A DNA stretch of 64,000 bases from Pieris napi (lineage: Eukaryota; Arthropoda; Insecta; Lepidoptera; Pieridae), in assembly GCF_905475465.1 (NCBI RefSeq), contig NC_062247.1, forward strand, positions 9,300,001 to 9,364,000. The letters run 5' to 3'. How positions within the stretch are numbered: position 1 is the stretch's first letter; every line of letters starts with the position of its first letter. Shown one piece after another: positions 38,148 through 49,746 of this stretch. The position numbers were made by a program, and so were the translations under genes. The notes beneath the pieces are model-generated. The model was not told the origin of the DNA and did not search any database. It saw only the letters and a program-made list of their open reading frames with translations.

Positions 38148-39019
38148 GTAAGTATTATTATTAATCATAGTGAGTGTTGTGCGTTGTGTAAGTTTTAATA
38201 GCAAAATCTTTTGATTATTTTACACGGTGAGCCTAAAAGTGATTCGTAAATAAACTTATTTTAGATAATACTTTTATGTATTTTTAAAGAATGCCTGAAA
38301 CAACATTGCGTTCCTTTGTTTTAACACTAGAGCCAAAAAGTGAACTGCTAGTAAATTACCTAAACTCGCAAAAATTAAATCTCCAATACTTCTGTAATAT
38401 AAGGTATGTAGCCAAAACATGCATCTATTTGTAGTAGAAACAGCGACGTATACATTATTATTAGACCACAAGGTTAGTTTCCCGTTGCTCAGAGCTATAT
38501 TACATAATTTATTAACTATTAATTTTAAAATAATTAAATGATTATAACCAAATTGAAGTGTTCATATAAGTCAGTACAGTGAGATCTTATTATTGGACAA
38601 TGTAATGATATTATTACAAAATAATTCCCCACTTTCTAAAGCTAAAATTGGCCGGTAACTTAAACTGTATAAACCATAAACTATTGTACACAGGTTTTGC
38701 TAATTATTGAAAAATATATCTCCAAATCCATAGAAACTAAACAAGAGGAACTTATCAAATGTAAAAATAAATAGTACAATTGAGTTACTAAATTAAATAA
38801 GTATGAAAATGTGCATAATGATAATTTTCTAAAAATAATGAAATAAATATGAATTTCAATATTAAATGAGCGATGATGCGCTCAACGTGCGCTCGCGCAA
38901 AGGGCAAGTTCAAGAGCAGCTCAGTCGCAACGCCAAGGTTGCTTCCTGGTGCGCCGTGCGCGCAATGCAGTTACGCGCTAAATATTACAGCATCGTTTTG
39001 CATTAATTTATCTTTTACC
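38148..39019. other. AT-rich stretch, probable Blimp-1 intron
   Basis: No exon was recognised. It would be intronic if the donor at 38148 is used. Confidence 0.3.
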
Positions 39020-39266
39020 CAGCCCTGCGATTCTGTAACTCACTTTTCGAAGTCACACAGCGGTTTTCGCATCGGCGGTTGCTCTCAAATCAGTCGTGAA
39101 GCAGTCATTTTATGATTTGGCATTCTGAAAAGGTGGGAGCTTGTAGTTTATTGTTTATTAGAATGACAAATCATAAAATGACTGCTTCACGACTGATTTG
39201 AGAGCGACCGCCGATGCGAAAACCGCTGTGTGAGTTCGAAAAGTGAGTTACAGAATCGCAGGGCTG
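39020..39266. mobile_element. Complete foldback MITE
   Basis: The termini CAGCCCTGCGATTCTG and CAGAATCGCAGGGCTG are perfect inverted repeats. The arms extend inward for about 110 bp on each side with few mismatches (both contain 'actgcttcacgactgattt' or its complement). It has no coding capacity. Two shorter relatives are at 9030 and 24574. No clear target-site duplication was seen. Confidence 0.85.
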
Positions 39267-40069
39267 CAGTGAAACATAAACCTATTGTCGGGGTCTATTT
39301 GTGTTTTATTTTAGTCTTTGGTTAGATTAGTATTTCATTAAAAACATTTTTAATTTTTAATTCATTGAGTAAATCAAATTTGGATTTATTATTTTGCTTA
39401 AATATGCGGAAAGAAAGGTTTTTAAGGAACCTGAAGTGTGATAAAAAATGTGGTAGTAAAATGATTGGTTAATCAAAATGCTGAAGGAAAAACATAGAAA
39501 TCTAAAGAAGATATTTATTACATCAAGTAGATAATAGAGTAATGAATATAATGTATGTTAATTAACCTTCAAATTACATATAACTATTATAATTATTTTA
39601 TTTTATTCAATTACTTATAAATATTATTTACATAAGCACGTATACATAAGTGAAGTTCCTTTGAATTTCTTAATCAAATTTATGAAAATCTAATTAACAA
39701 CACTATAACTTTTAAATGCATTTTGTGTATTTGAAAAAAACTATAAAACAAGAGGAACATTATTGAAATTTATTTAATTATGTTAATTAAACCGTTTTCT
39801 TAGAAGTTGTGGTATTGAATCGAACAAAAGTATTAAAACGCTTAAATAAAAAGATGCTATTAGAAGAAAACTCTCACTGATTATTTTTCAATATGAATAA
39901 CTCAGCGGAAAAATAATGGTCTTGGAGAATGATAAGGATAGTTAAGTGTACAGATAAGGACCGAAGTCTCGTGCAGACGATATTATGAATGTACAGTGTA
40001 CACATCTGTTATCTTATTTCAGTCACGTGCGAAATTAATTACAATATAATACTAATAAAGTCTATATAT

Positions 40070-40091
40070 ATTGATTAACGCGTTAATCAAT
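40070..40091. promoter_or_regulatory. 22-bp perfect palindrome
   Basis: Centred on AACG|CGTT with outer TTGATTAA/TTAATCAA arms (positions 40070-40091), fully symmetrical. It contains two inverted TTAAT-type homeodomain or HNF1-like half-sites. It lies about 0.7 kb 5' of the Blimp-1 ATG exon. It may be a dimeric transcription-factor site. Confidence 0.4.
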
Positions 40092-40750
40092 GCTGGGATC
40101 AAAATAAAAGGTCTTGTGCTATAGGCAACCGATCTCTTGTAAAAAGACAATATGCTCCCGAAAATTGTTTTATCATAATACAACTTATTTAATAATATAT
40201 TTTAGTTATTATATGTTAAGGTTAGTTATTTATTTCAATGTATAATGTATTAATTAGTTATATATTTTCTATTCAGACTTTTAATTAATATTTGCGTGAA
40301 TGAAATAAATATTTGATATTAAAGAACATATCGATATTTAAAACTTATTTGTTACTTATTAATTTATTATAAATCTACGAGCTAAGGATTATTTCTGCTC
40401 GCTGTTTTTTAGCTTCATAAGCGTTGCGATTAGTATTAAGAATATATCCAGTTGTAAGCACTCTCTTAGTGTTCATTTATAACATTTCAAAAAATCAGTA
40501 TACTTTTGATTTTGATTGACATAGAAGAAAATTTAAAAAAAAAATTACTATTATAAAAGTAGACTGGTTCATAAAGAATGTTTATAAATGAAATTATCTA
40601 CTAACTAAAAAGTATGTTTTCGTTTACTTAACATATGGTACATTTAATTATTGATCTTGACTTTAATCTAGATTAAGATAAAAAATTCTAATTGTTTTTT
40701 CGTTTGTTTCAGATACAATTATAAAACAACAAAGACTTTAAATCAACAAA

Positions 40751-43700
40751 ATGAGACTGGTGAGTTATTTGATTTTTTATTTATTTTATTGGATTTTTAG
40801 CTGCTGAAAAGTGTATATTTGAACTTGTCGAATAGCCATTCAATATATTTCGTGGATGTTTTTTTTTAATTTAAACATAAACGTATCATTTAATACAAAC
40901 AAAAACACACACACATAAACACACAAAATCACAATAGTCAAATAAAAAACCATTAAATAAAAAATATAATGAGAAATATATAAAAAAAATCCTTTTGCCC
41001 GTTCGGTTCGTTTCAAGTGTGTTATGTTGGCCCTGGCTCATCTTTATGCAGAGAAGTAGAATTTGTCTACCATTTCAAATTTAATCTATTGATATTGATA
41101 CTGATTGAGATTGTTAAAAAAAACAAAAGTTCCTTTGTAAATAAAAAAAAAATTCTACATACATCTTTTTCATATACATTTTGGGGACATAGGTTTTGCT
41201 TAAAATATAAATAGGCAAGGGGGAAGTCTGTGCGCAGTGAAAAGTGCGCATTTGAAAACTGGGTCAGTAGTGGCACCGCCTCTTTATCGAACAACGACAT
41301 CCTCACAACCCATTGACAAATACACCCTCGTCTTAAGCGATAAGGTTTAAAATTCTTTGACATTTAACAGAAGGATGAAGTGCATTTCGTTTGCATATTT
41401 TCGGAGCTGAAAATTAATGACACTTGACACACTTACTTCGCCTTAATTTGTTACAATTTTTTTATATTTTCCTTTAAATACTACATACGCTTAAGTAAAC
41501 TAGACAATTTTAACTCACAGCGCGATGCTCCAAGGAAATTAATAGCAAATGATAAATATTTTAGATATAGCAGAGAACCTGATTGCCGTTTATTACAAAA
41601 ATTATGAATGAAATAAATGTAAAAATACTGTGTGAAGATGAGAATAATACAATAATGTTGTTATTGATGTTCCTATAGTCAACCAGCGAAGAAATCCCCA
41701 GCACAACGGTTGGCCGTACAGCCAGTCCTAATATTGGTGTCGTCAATGATGCCTATGACGTCACCAGGATGAGGGAAGAGGAGTTTGAGAGGCTCACAGT
41801 ATACATCGTTCCCGATGTGCCCTGTGAGAGAGGAGTGTCCAATAGAGCTGAGAGAACACTACCTCGCAGTTTGGCTTTAAGACCTTCTGCAGTATTATCT
41901 ACGCCTAACACACCGGTAAATAACTTGCTTTAATCGGTTTTAGTAGGTCTTAAATTTAATACTTAAAGAATTAATTAATAGTAATAATAATAGCCTTTAA
42001 TTCAGATACATTTATATTTAAATACGTTTCTATTTCAATCTTCCTTTAGTGTATCTGTGTACCCTTTTTGGCAAAGGCCTCATCCAAATCCCGCCATTCC
42101 TCTCTTCTCTAAAGAATTATTATCTTTCATTAAGTAGAAATATTTATCTACTGCCCCCTGTCTCGATTCAAATCAAATCAAAATTAAAAAAATTAAATCT
42201 TGCAAATAAGAAGCATTTTAGTGGTGAAAAATTTATTGATGATTTCAAAAAATATCCAGTTTCTTTTGAATTTAATCGTTACAATGAAATCTTTCCTCTT
42301 TATGAATTAGTATGAATGTTTGCATAACAATTTAGTTCTACTAGCTATAATAGTCATATATCATCTATTAGTCTTTGAGACAAGCCATGTAAGAACGGCA
42401 TTAGATTATGTTTTAAAACTATGGTTATAAACTTATACCAATATTTCAGACTGAAGGAGTTTGGAGCACGGGTGTAATACCACGAGGTACAAGGTTCGGA
42501 CCATTCGAAGGAACAAGAACGCCAAACAAACCCAATGACAAAGTATCGTGGAGGTACTACTGGAGGGTAAGCTATTTAAACTTTTATCCGCTTTTACGCT
42601 GTTGTATAATGTCAAATTACATCTAAAAATTTCATACTAATACTCCTTCTAAAGCAATTTCTTTACTAATGTTTTATAATACACTCTTTCTCTAACATAT
42701 TCCTCTGTCTGGGCCAGGTACAAGAAACGGTCAGACATCACACTTATGGAAACATTAAGGTGAGATTGGGTTTTCTTTTACTTAATATGCTTAATGGTTT
42801 ATGGCTTATTAACGCTCTTCAAACGGCCACTATCTTTCACGTCCCACTTCATTATGACATTGCATTTTGTCCTTGACTTAATAACAAGCACGTTACTATC
42901 AGTCGCACGCGTATTATAAATATATAACACGTGATAGCAGGGCAAAACAGTATAAGTTAAAAAGTACCATAATAAATAGCCCTACATTATATAATTATTT
43001 AATTGAAATGTAAATCTATTCACGAATGAAGTGTGATTAATTTCTTTATCAATTAAAAGCCGCAATTAATAAATGACATCTTTAACTTACAGATATTCAA
43101 AGATAGTGACTACTATTACCTTGACGGATCAGACACCAGCGTAGCGAACTGGATGAGATATGTTGCCTCGGCGTACTCGCTGTCAGTAATGAACCTCGTC
43201 GCGTGCCAACACCAAGAACACATATATTTTTACACTATCAGGTAAAACTCACTTTTCACAGCACTTACAAAATGTCAAAAAACTATCACATCTCTAAATA
43301 ATTACGGTTTTTCATTGCTGTGTATAATTTCAGAGACATTTTACCAAACGAAGAGCTGATGGTGTGGTATTGTAAAGACTTTGCAACTAGGCTTGGTTAC
43401 GACATCGATCCGGAAAGAGCAACATATTCTATATGTTAGTATTTATTCTGAAATAAAAACTCCTATATCCAACAATATGTAGATTGTTTTCTAACTATTC
43501 TCTATTTTTTAGGCAAAGAAGAAACAATCAAAAAAGCATACGGCCTGCCGCCAGCACCAGTACATCCTGAAATAGCTTTTAATCATATGAAATATGTTCT
43601 TGGACTATCCAATGCTAAAGAAATGATGGAAACAGATATACCTAGCAGGCGAATTAAGCGTGAAAACAGTGACAAAAATAACAGTGAAATCGCACCTAGA

Positions 43701-46170
43701 ATAGATGTATCATCTAATGTTATCCAACCAAAAATGGAAAACTCGCATATCTTAAGCGAGCACCGTCCTATATCTCCTATTGGATTAATGCAACCACCAT
43801 CACCTAAATTGCACCACAGAGATGCCACGTTAATTATTCACCAACACAAAGAGAGTACTTCGCATTTAGTAATACATCAGATGGAAAATCCAAGGATACA
43901 TAGCAGGTCACCTTCTCAAATGCATCACCATCGAGATATGCGCGGCCCTTCACCGATGGCTCTACATCCAGGTAGCAAATCGCCAAGTCTCTCTCATTGC
44001 GTACCATCTCATTATGAGCACCAACTTACTCCTAATGACGGGTCTGTAAGGTCAGACGAAGGGTACCATAGCAATGGTTACCACGATGAGTTTACACCAC
44101 CAGAAGACTCCAGTGATTCCGACGTAGAAAACTACGTATTGGACTGTTCAAATAAGACAAATGAACCTAAAGAAACCGTAATCGTTCAAAAAGTAGAACA
44201 AGATATGCATCGTAACGAATTTAGGAAAGTGAAAATAAAAATGCCTAGAGCATATCAATACCAGAATGTTAAGGATATGGATTGCGAAAGTGAAAAGGAG
44301 TTGATAATTGCGGAAGAGTTAGCAAATACATCGCCACAAAATTTATCACCTCCTCGGAGAGACCCAGCCACATCCACTGTAATTGTATTAGAATCGTCAC
44401 AAAACACAGTAGTTCCTATAAACAAACCGTACTATGAAGACGGTGCACTTTCACCCTCACCACAACCGGCATTCCTGAGGTATTCACCACCAGATACAAG
44501 AATTTTAGAAACTATTCTTACCGGAAACAGAATGGACACTAATAACAATGATCCAAACAGAAGACAACCAAATGCAACTCCACCTCCATCATCACCCACG
44601 GAAATGGCATATTCGTATAAGAAAAGTCAAAGATATGGCAATGCTTGTAGTCCCGACTCAAGTTCAAACCTAACACCTTTGCCATCTCTTTTGCCATTAC
44701 CTCAACAACTGCCAACTCCTAACTCAGTTTCTCTTTATGCTGCATCACCACCACATACCATACCTCACACGACAGAAATCCGGGAAATAAGAGAAATACG
44801 CGAAATAAGAGAGACACGTTATGAAAGTCACTATCCAAACTACTCCTACAATCTGTATTCTCCGCCGAATTCAACCATAATTACACAGCTTGGTTCTCCT
44901 CCGACTACATATTCTCCTACGGTAACATCATCCCATCAATATGAGAGAAATCAAAACGGACAAGGCAATCATCACTACCCATCGTCAACTAGCGTCATTA
45001 CTTTGAAAAACTGCTCACAATTAAGCTTAATACAAAATGGTAACCCACTGGTACCGCAGCATGGCAGCCTAAGTCCTGACGGTTCATGCAATATGATGAT
45101 GGGACCAATGAGCCCCAATTCACAATCATCGCGTGGCTACAGAAGTCTACCATACCCTTTAAAGAAGAAAGATGGAAAAATGCATTATGAATGCAACGTT
45201 TGTTGTAAAACGTTTGGCCAGTTATCAAACCTGAAAGTACACCTGAGAACACACTCGGGCGAAAGACCGTTTAAATGTAATGTCTGCAATAAATCCTTCA
45301 CACAACTCGCACATTTACAAAAACATCATTTAGTACATACTGGAGAGAAACCGCACCAATGTGATATTTGCAAGAAAAGGTTTTCATCGACGTCCAATCT
45401 TAAGACACACTTGCGATTGCACTCCGGACAGAAACCATACGCCTGTGACCTATGCATGCAGAAATTTACACAGTTTGTTCATTTAAAACTTCACAAACGT
45501 CTTCATACAAATGACAGGCCGTACGTTTGCCAAGGATGCGACAAGAAGTACATAAGCGCTTCAGGTCTCAGAACTCATTGGAAAACAACGAGCTGTAAAC
45601 CGAACAATATTGAAGAAGTTTTGGCTATTACCAACGCAGCGAACACTGAATGCATGGGTAAGTAATCAATTACTATAAATTTATATCTAAGTAAATATTT
45701 AATAATTAATAGTTTATTTAATGTTAATATCACTTTTAGTGCAATAATATGCTGCAATAAGCGCACAGTCGCGTCGCTCACTAAGCGGCGATGCACTTTC
45801 TCTCCGTAGGTGTACAACTTTCACTTGCGCTGAACGCGACCGATTTCATTTTCGCGTGCACTTTGCAGGTAACGTCGACAAAGACTGCCACGAGAGAGAG
45901 GGGCACGAAAGTTACGAAGTGCACTCCGCATCGCAAGGAGGGGCTATGACCGGTGGGGCTCGCAGTCTATCCCTCGGAGAAGCTATGATGGGAGCGCACA
46001 CGACCACACCGCATCTAACAGGACACGGTCACATATCACCAGGACCCGGCCAGTACCGCAGCCTGATGCCCGCCCAAAGTGAACATGACCAGCACTACTC
46101 GAATGGGTCAGCTGAAACCAGGCCCACAGTGATAGAATCGAGCCAGCCTCTAATCATCGAGTGCACTTGA
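40751..46170 (+). CDS. Blimp-1: Blimp-1/PRDM1 zinc-finger repressor
   Basis: Coding exons: 40751-40759, 41679-41915, 42450-42566, 42718-42759, 43093-43241, 43334-43434, 43513-45657 and 45869-46170. They join in frame into 1,033 aa with canonical GT-AG introns. Residues about 83-202 form the PR/SET domain (GTRFGPFEG; NWMRY; HIYFYTI; VWYCKDF). A Ser/Pro/His-rich, probably disordered linker follows, including a short EIR tandem repeat. The LPYPLKKKDGK motif precedes five zinc fingers (about 777-916): four C2H2 (cores TFGQLSNLKVH, SFTQLAHLQKH, RFSSTSNLKTH, KFTQFVHLKLH) and a fifth ending in Cys. This order matches vertebrate PRDM1. Nuclear sequence-specific repressor; in Drosophila it is an ecdysone-induced timing factor. 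The first exon (MRL) sits in 40713-40759, which has an upstream acceptor, so a 5'UTR exon lies further left. The exact N terminus is the least certain part. If the last intron is retained, translation stops at 45665. Confidence 0.95.
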
Positions 46171-48643
46171 GGCCCAAGTCTAGCCTTCTAAGCAGTCGCC
46201 GTCACACGCACTTTGCGTGAAAGCCCGCCGCGTAATGTGATTTCAGTCTTGTGATTAAGTGAAAGTATCATTATATTAGAGACACATTCGTGTTTATTCG
46301 TCTCGTCTCATTCAGTGGCTATGAGATTATGAACATTATCGTGTATATTTGTATAGAAACCTGTAAGTTAGAAATAGTCGTATTGCGACGTATTAAGTAC
46401 TAAGTACTGACATAGAATTCATCCATTATAAGACTATCTAGTTGTAGAGGGCCTGGAGTACTTGTAGACTCAGCCTTTTTTAATATAATGCTCAATTTTT
46501 TTACTTTTGTTTCTATTGTAAATAGAATGTTTCGCCATAGACTTATTGTTATAATTTAATTTTTCTAAACGCATGTACATATATTATTTGTAAAATATAT
46601 TCTTGGTATAATTCGATCTTAAACTTCCTATCTTTAGAATTTAACGTATGTAATGTTACTCGCTGGTGACATAATACTTACATAATTTTGCATTGTGAAT
46701 TTTATACTTGCAAAGCTTAATATTTCACCAAAGAACCACATCACAATTATGTTTCCCGTTAACGTTTTCTAATTTAGACGAAAACAGAAAACTACATCAC
46801 CATAATCAAACTTTTATAAAACAAACTGAAATTAAATTAGTATTAGTGCCAAAAGCGCGAACATATTTTAATGATACTTTTAAGTTATCCTAATAATATT
46901 CGTATTATAGTAAATCATTGTTCCTAAAGAATAATTGGAGAGTACTCGTAAGTGCGTATTTGCGTCAACTTAATTCTAATATTACTTAGATTAGATCAAA
47001 CTGTGTACATTACCCCTATGCTAGAACAAATGGTGCTTCACATCGTAGAGTATTAGTCGCCAGAGTCAGTCACTTCGAGAACTGACCGACTTATAGTCGG
47101 CGACTAAATACTATTTTTAATTCACCGTGTTTACTAGTTACTATTTCATATTCGAAATTCAAATTACGATTCTCCTAATCAAAAAGGCTGAAATGCAACG
47201 CGACGATTGGCAAACGTTATCATTATAGGGTTCTGGTATACATAACGTATACGTCATCTACTTATAACTGATACGTGACGTAGACCAATCCGTAGCTTTT
47301 TCTATATTTCTATTATTCTTGCAATAAATTTTTATACGCATTCTCTTATAAACATTACTTGCTATTTTATGACAAGCATTTATAAAAGCTAAATGTATCG
47401 TTCAATAGTAACTATATAAAGATAACCAGTAAATGTTTGATAGGATCATTAAAACACCATTTATATGTGTGTTCGTTGTGATGACTATATTTTCATACTT
47501 TTGTAATGTAGGATTTGTAATTACTTGTATTAAACTTTGTGACCTTTCAAAGAAATCATATTGTGAAAAGAAAAAGTGCATTTATACGTTATTAATTATA
47601 GTATTAAATTTGTTTAAAACAGTAACTCTACTATAAGTTTGAAAACGTTTAAAATGCTGATTAAAATCTGCGTAAATGTTAAGACGGTTGCATTTTATAA
47701 CTTTGTCAAAGTCAAGTTAGAGATTACGGTAGGGAAAGTTTAACGAGATATTTTTCAATCAAACTAGACGATTCTTCGTAACATTACGGTCTATATCGAA
47801 CGAACTTTCCATCTTAAGACACACATGTAAATGTACCTTTTTGCTCTTTATAATCAATGTTTTAATTCAGTATCATTATTTCAGAGTCTATTTCGCATCC
47901 TTGTTATTGTTATGGTTTTAAAGTTTAAGCAACAGTATGCACTAAATGTTATGATTGTTATCTTTCTCAGCGTTTTTGTTTAACAGTAAGATGTAATTTA
48001 TTCTTGATTGTATTTTACCAGAAATGTGATTGTATTTTAATGTCATTCAAAAGAATATAACAAGTGTATACTTGACATATAAACGCACAAATACGTAGTA
48101 AAATATTATGTTGCCAGTATATATTTATATACCTCATTTTATAAAGTACAATCACAACCCAAGCTCTTCTGTAATATTATGGATTTATTTGTATCGTTAC
48201 ATCAATAAGGTTTTATTTAGTTATTCTATCTGGATGTTTTATGTACATTTATTTCAATGTAAATATGTAAATTCCGTTGTTTCCAAGCTAAACATGACAA
48301 AATTCGATTTTCATACCATAATTTTGTATAAAAGTAACTAAAATAGTATAGTAAGTACTTACTTAATATAATAAGTACAATGTCACGGTATGTCAAAATA
48401 AGCAATATTATAAATGTATTTTAAATCTTCCGCTACAATATTTGCATTTGCGGATTACCTTATTGAAAGGTGTTTATGTAATATGCCAGAAATACCTATA
48501 ATCACTATAAAGGCCTGTAATTTTGTACACTTTGATCGACGGTTAATATTTTACAACACCAAATCGATTAAAAAGAAAAGTAAAATTGAAAACGAAGTTT
48601 CATTTTATAACCTTTCACCCCTAAAGAATAAAACACTTCAAAA
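46171..48643 (+). other. Blimp-1: Probable Blimp-1 3'UTR
   Basis: AT-rich, without coding exons. Pumilio-type UGUANAUA motifs occur at 46517-46524 (TGTAAATA) and 46574-46581 (TGTACATA), with another TGTAAATA near 48260. ATTTA words are scattered. Possible poly(A) signals AATAAA are at 47323-47328 and 48627-48632. Such elements suit the short-lived Blimp-1 mRNA known in flies. Usage here is inferred. Confidence 0.45.
47049..47112 (+). other. Stem-loop in the 3'UTR
   Basis: AGTATTAGTCGCC pairs with GGCGACTAAATACT (one bulged A). The interior adds AGTCAGT with ACTGACC. That gives about 64 nt of strongly self-complementary RNA. Confidence 0.5.
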
Positions 48644-48663
48644 AGGTTAATTTTGAAGTGTTT
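48631..48663 (+). terminator. Hairpin just after a poly(A) signal
   Basis: AAACACTTCAAAA (48631-48643) and TTTTGAAGTGTTT (48651-48663) form a perfect 13-bp stem with a 7-nt loop, directly after AATAAA (48627-48632). It may mark the distal Blimp-1 mRNA 3' end. Confidence 0.35.
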
Positions 48664-49746
48664 AATTCTGTAATACAACAAAGTTCATGTCTATAATGGT
48701 ACTCATTCATAAAAAAAAACATTAAAAGCGTTAGCCGACTCAAGCAACAATCTTTTTTAGAACATGTTTTTTTATTGAAGCAACATTAAATAATAAATTA
48801 AACATACAAGTACAACATATAAGTAGCTGTAGTGCACAACCACAAGTGGGATAAAATCCCACATAAAACCATCCAAAGGAATAAGGTTAAAAAAGTTTAG
48901 TAGGTCATTATCATTTATCGATGTATATCTTTTACTATTAGGTTTAACAGAAATGAAGTATAGTTTAGAATGCGTCCTTTGATTTTTATTTGAAAGCTTA
49001 TGAAATTCATTGCTATGAACTACTGACCGAAAATTTATGTTCCAGGTAATATTTAGAAATGACTCGGGGAAATATTTTATTTATTATTATTTCCTAATAT
49101 TTTTCTTGAGATGGGTTTGAGTACTGATAGTAATAATTGTTTTGGGTTGGAAGGCATAAAATGCTGATCAACAAATGTTTCCCTCCATACCTCAATCTTT
49201 TGTGTCACTGGCTGTTTAGTCAAAAACATCTTTAAATAAACATTAATAAGTGCATCGATTTTGTAAATTACGTGTATAAATAAAATTAGTTCCTTAATAT
49301 TTCAGATAAAAACTAAATGTTCCCAATAAACCTTTTTAAACGACACGGCTGTGGATGCATGTTGCACCGCGTTATATTTCAAAAATTATTACGCCATGGC
49401 TATAAGAATATTCCTTAACTTCCAAGAAGTTATAGATCACTGCCGTGTAATATAAGGGGAAGGTGATTAAATTTTTAAATTCAAGGTGCTTTTATAGCGT
49501 GGGCGAAAATTTGGCCTATAAGTTTGACAACAATTAATTATAAATAGCTTGACTTATTATTATGACAGATGTTCTTACAATGACTTAATGAAAATTAATG
49601 CGACATTTGCATGCCTATTTTCGTGTGGCTGATTGTGTGGATTTTTATAATTGATCGATATAAATGTACCACTATCTTGCAAATAAAATAAAAAAAAAAA
49701 AAATTTTATTGATTAAATTTTTTTCAAAATAAAACTTCTCATTGTG
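48664..49746. other. Intergenic DNA between convergent genes
   Basis: AT-rich spacer between the Blimp-1 3' region and the stop codon of the DUS4L homolog. A poly-A run and AATAAAAT-type words near 49676-49730 (on either strand) may be poly(A) sites. No gene was seen. Confidence 0.4.

Noticed and set aside
37498..38204. Several minus-strand frames up to 171 codons
   Set aside because: They are Arg/Ala/Ser-rich translations of a GC island and have no domain. The island is better explained as promoter DNA.
43583..43828. Minus-strand frame over Blimp-1
   Set aside because: Shadow of the large Blimp-1 exon.
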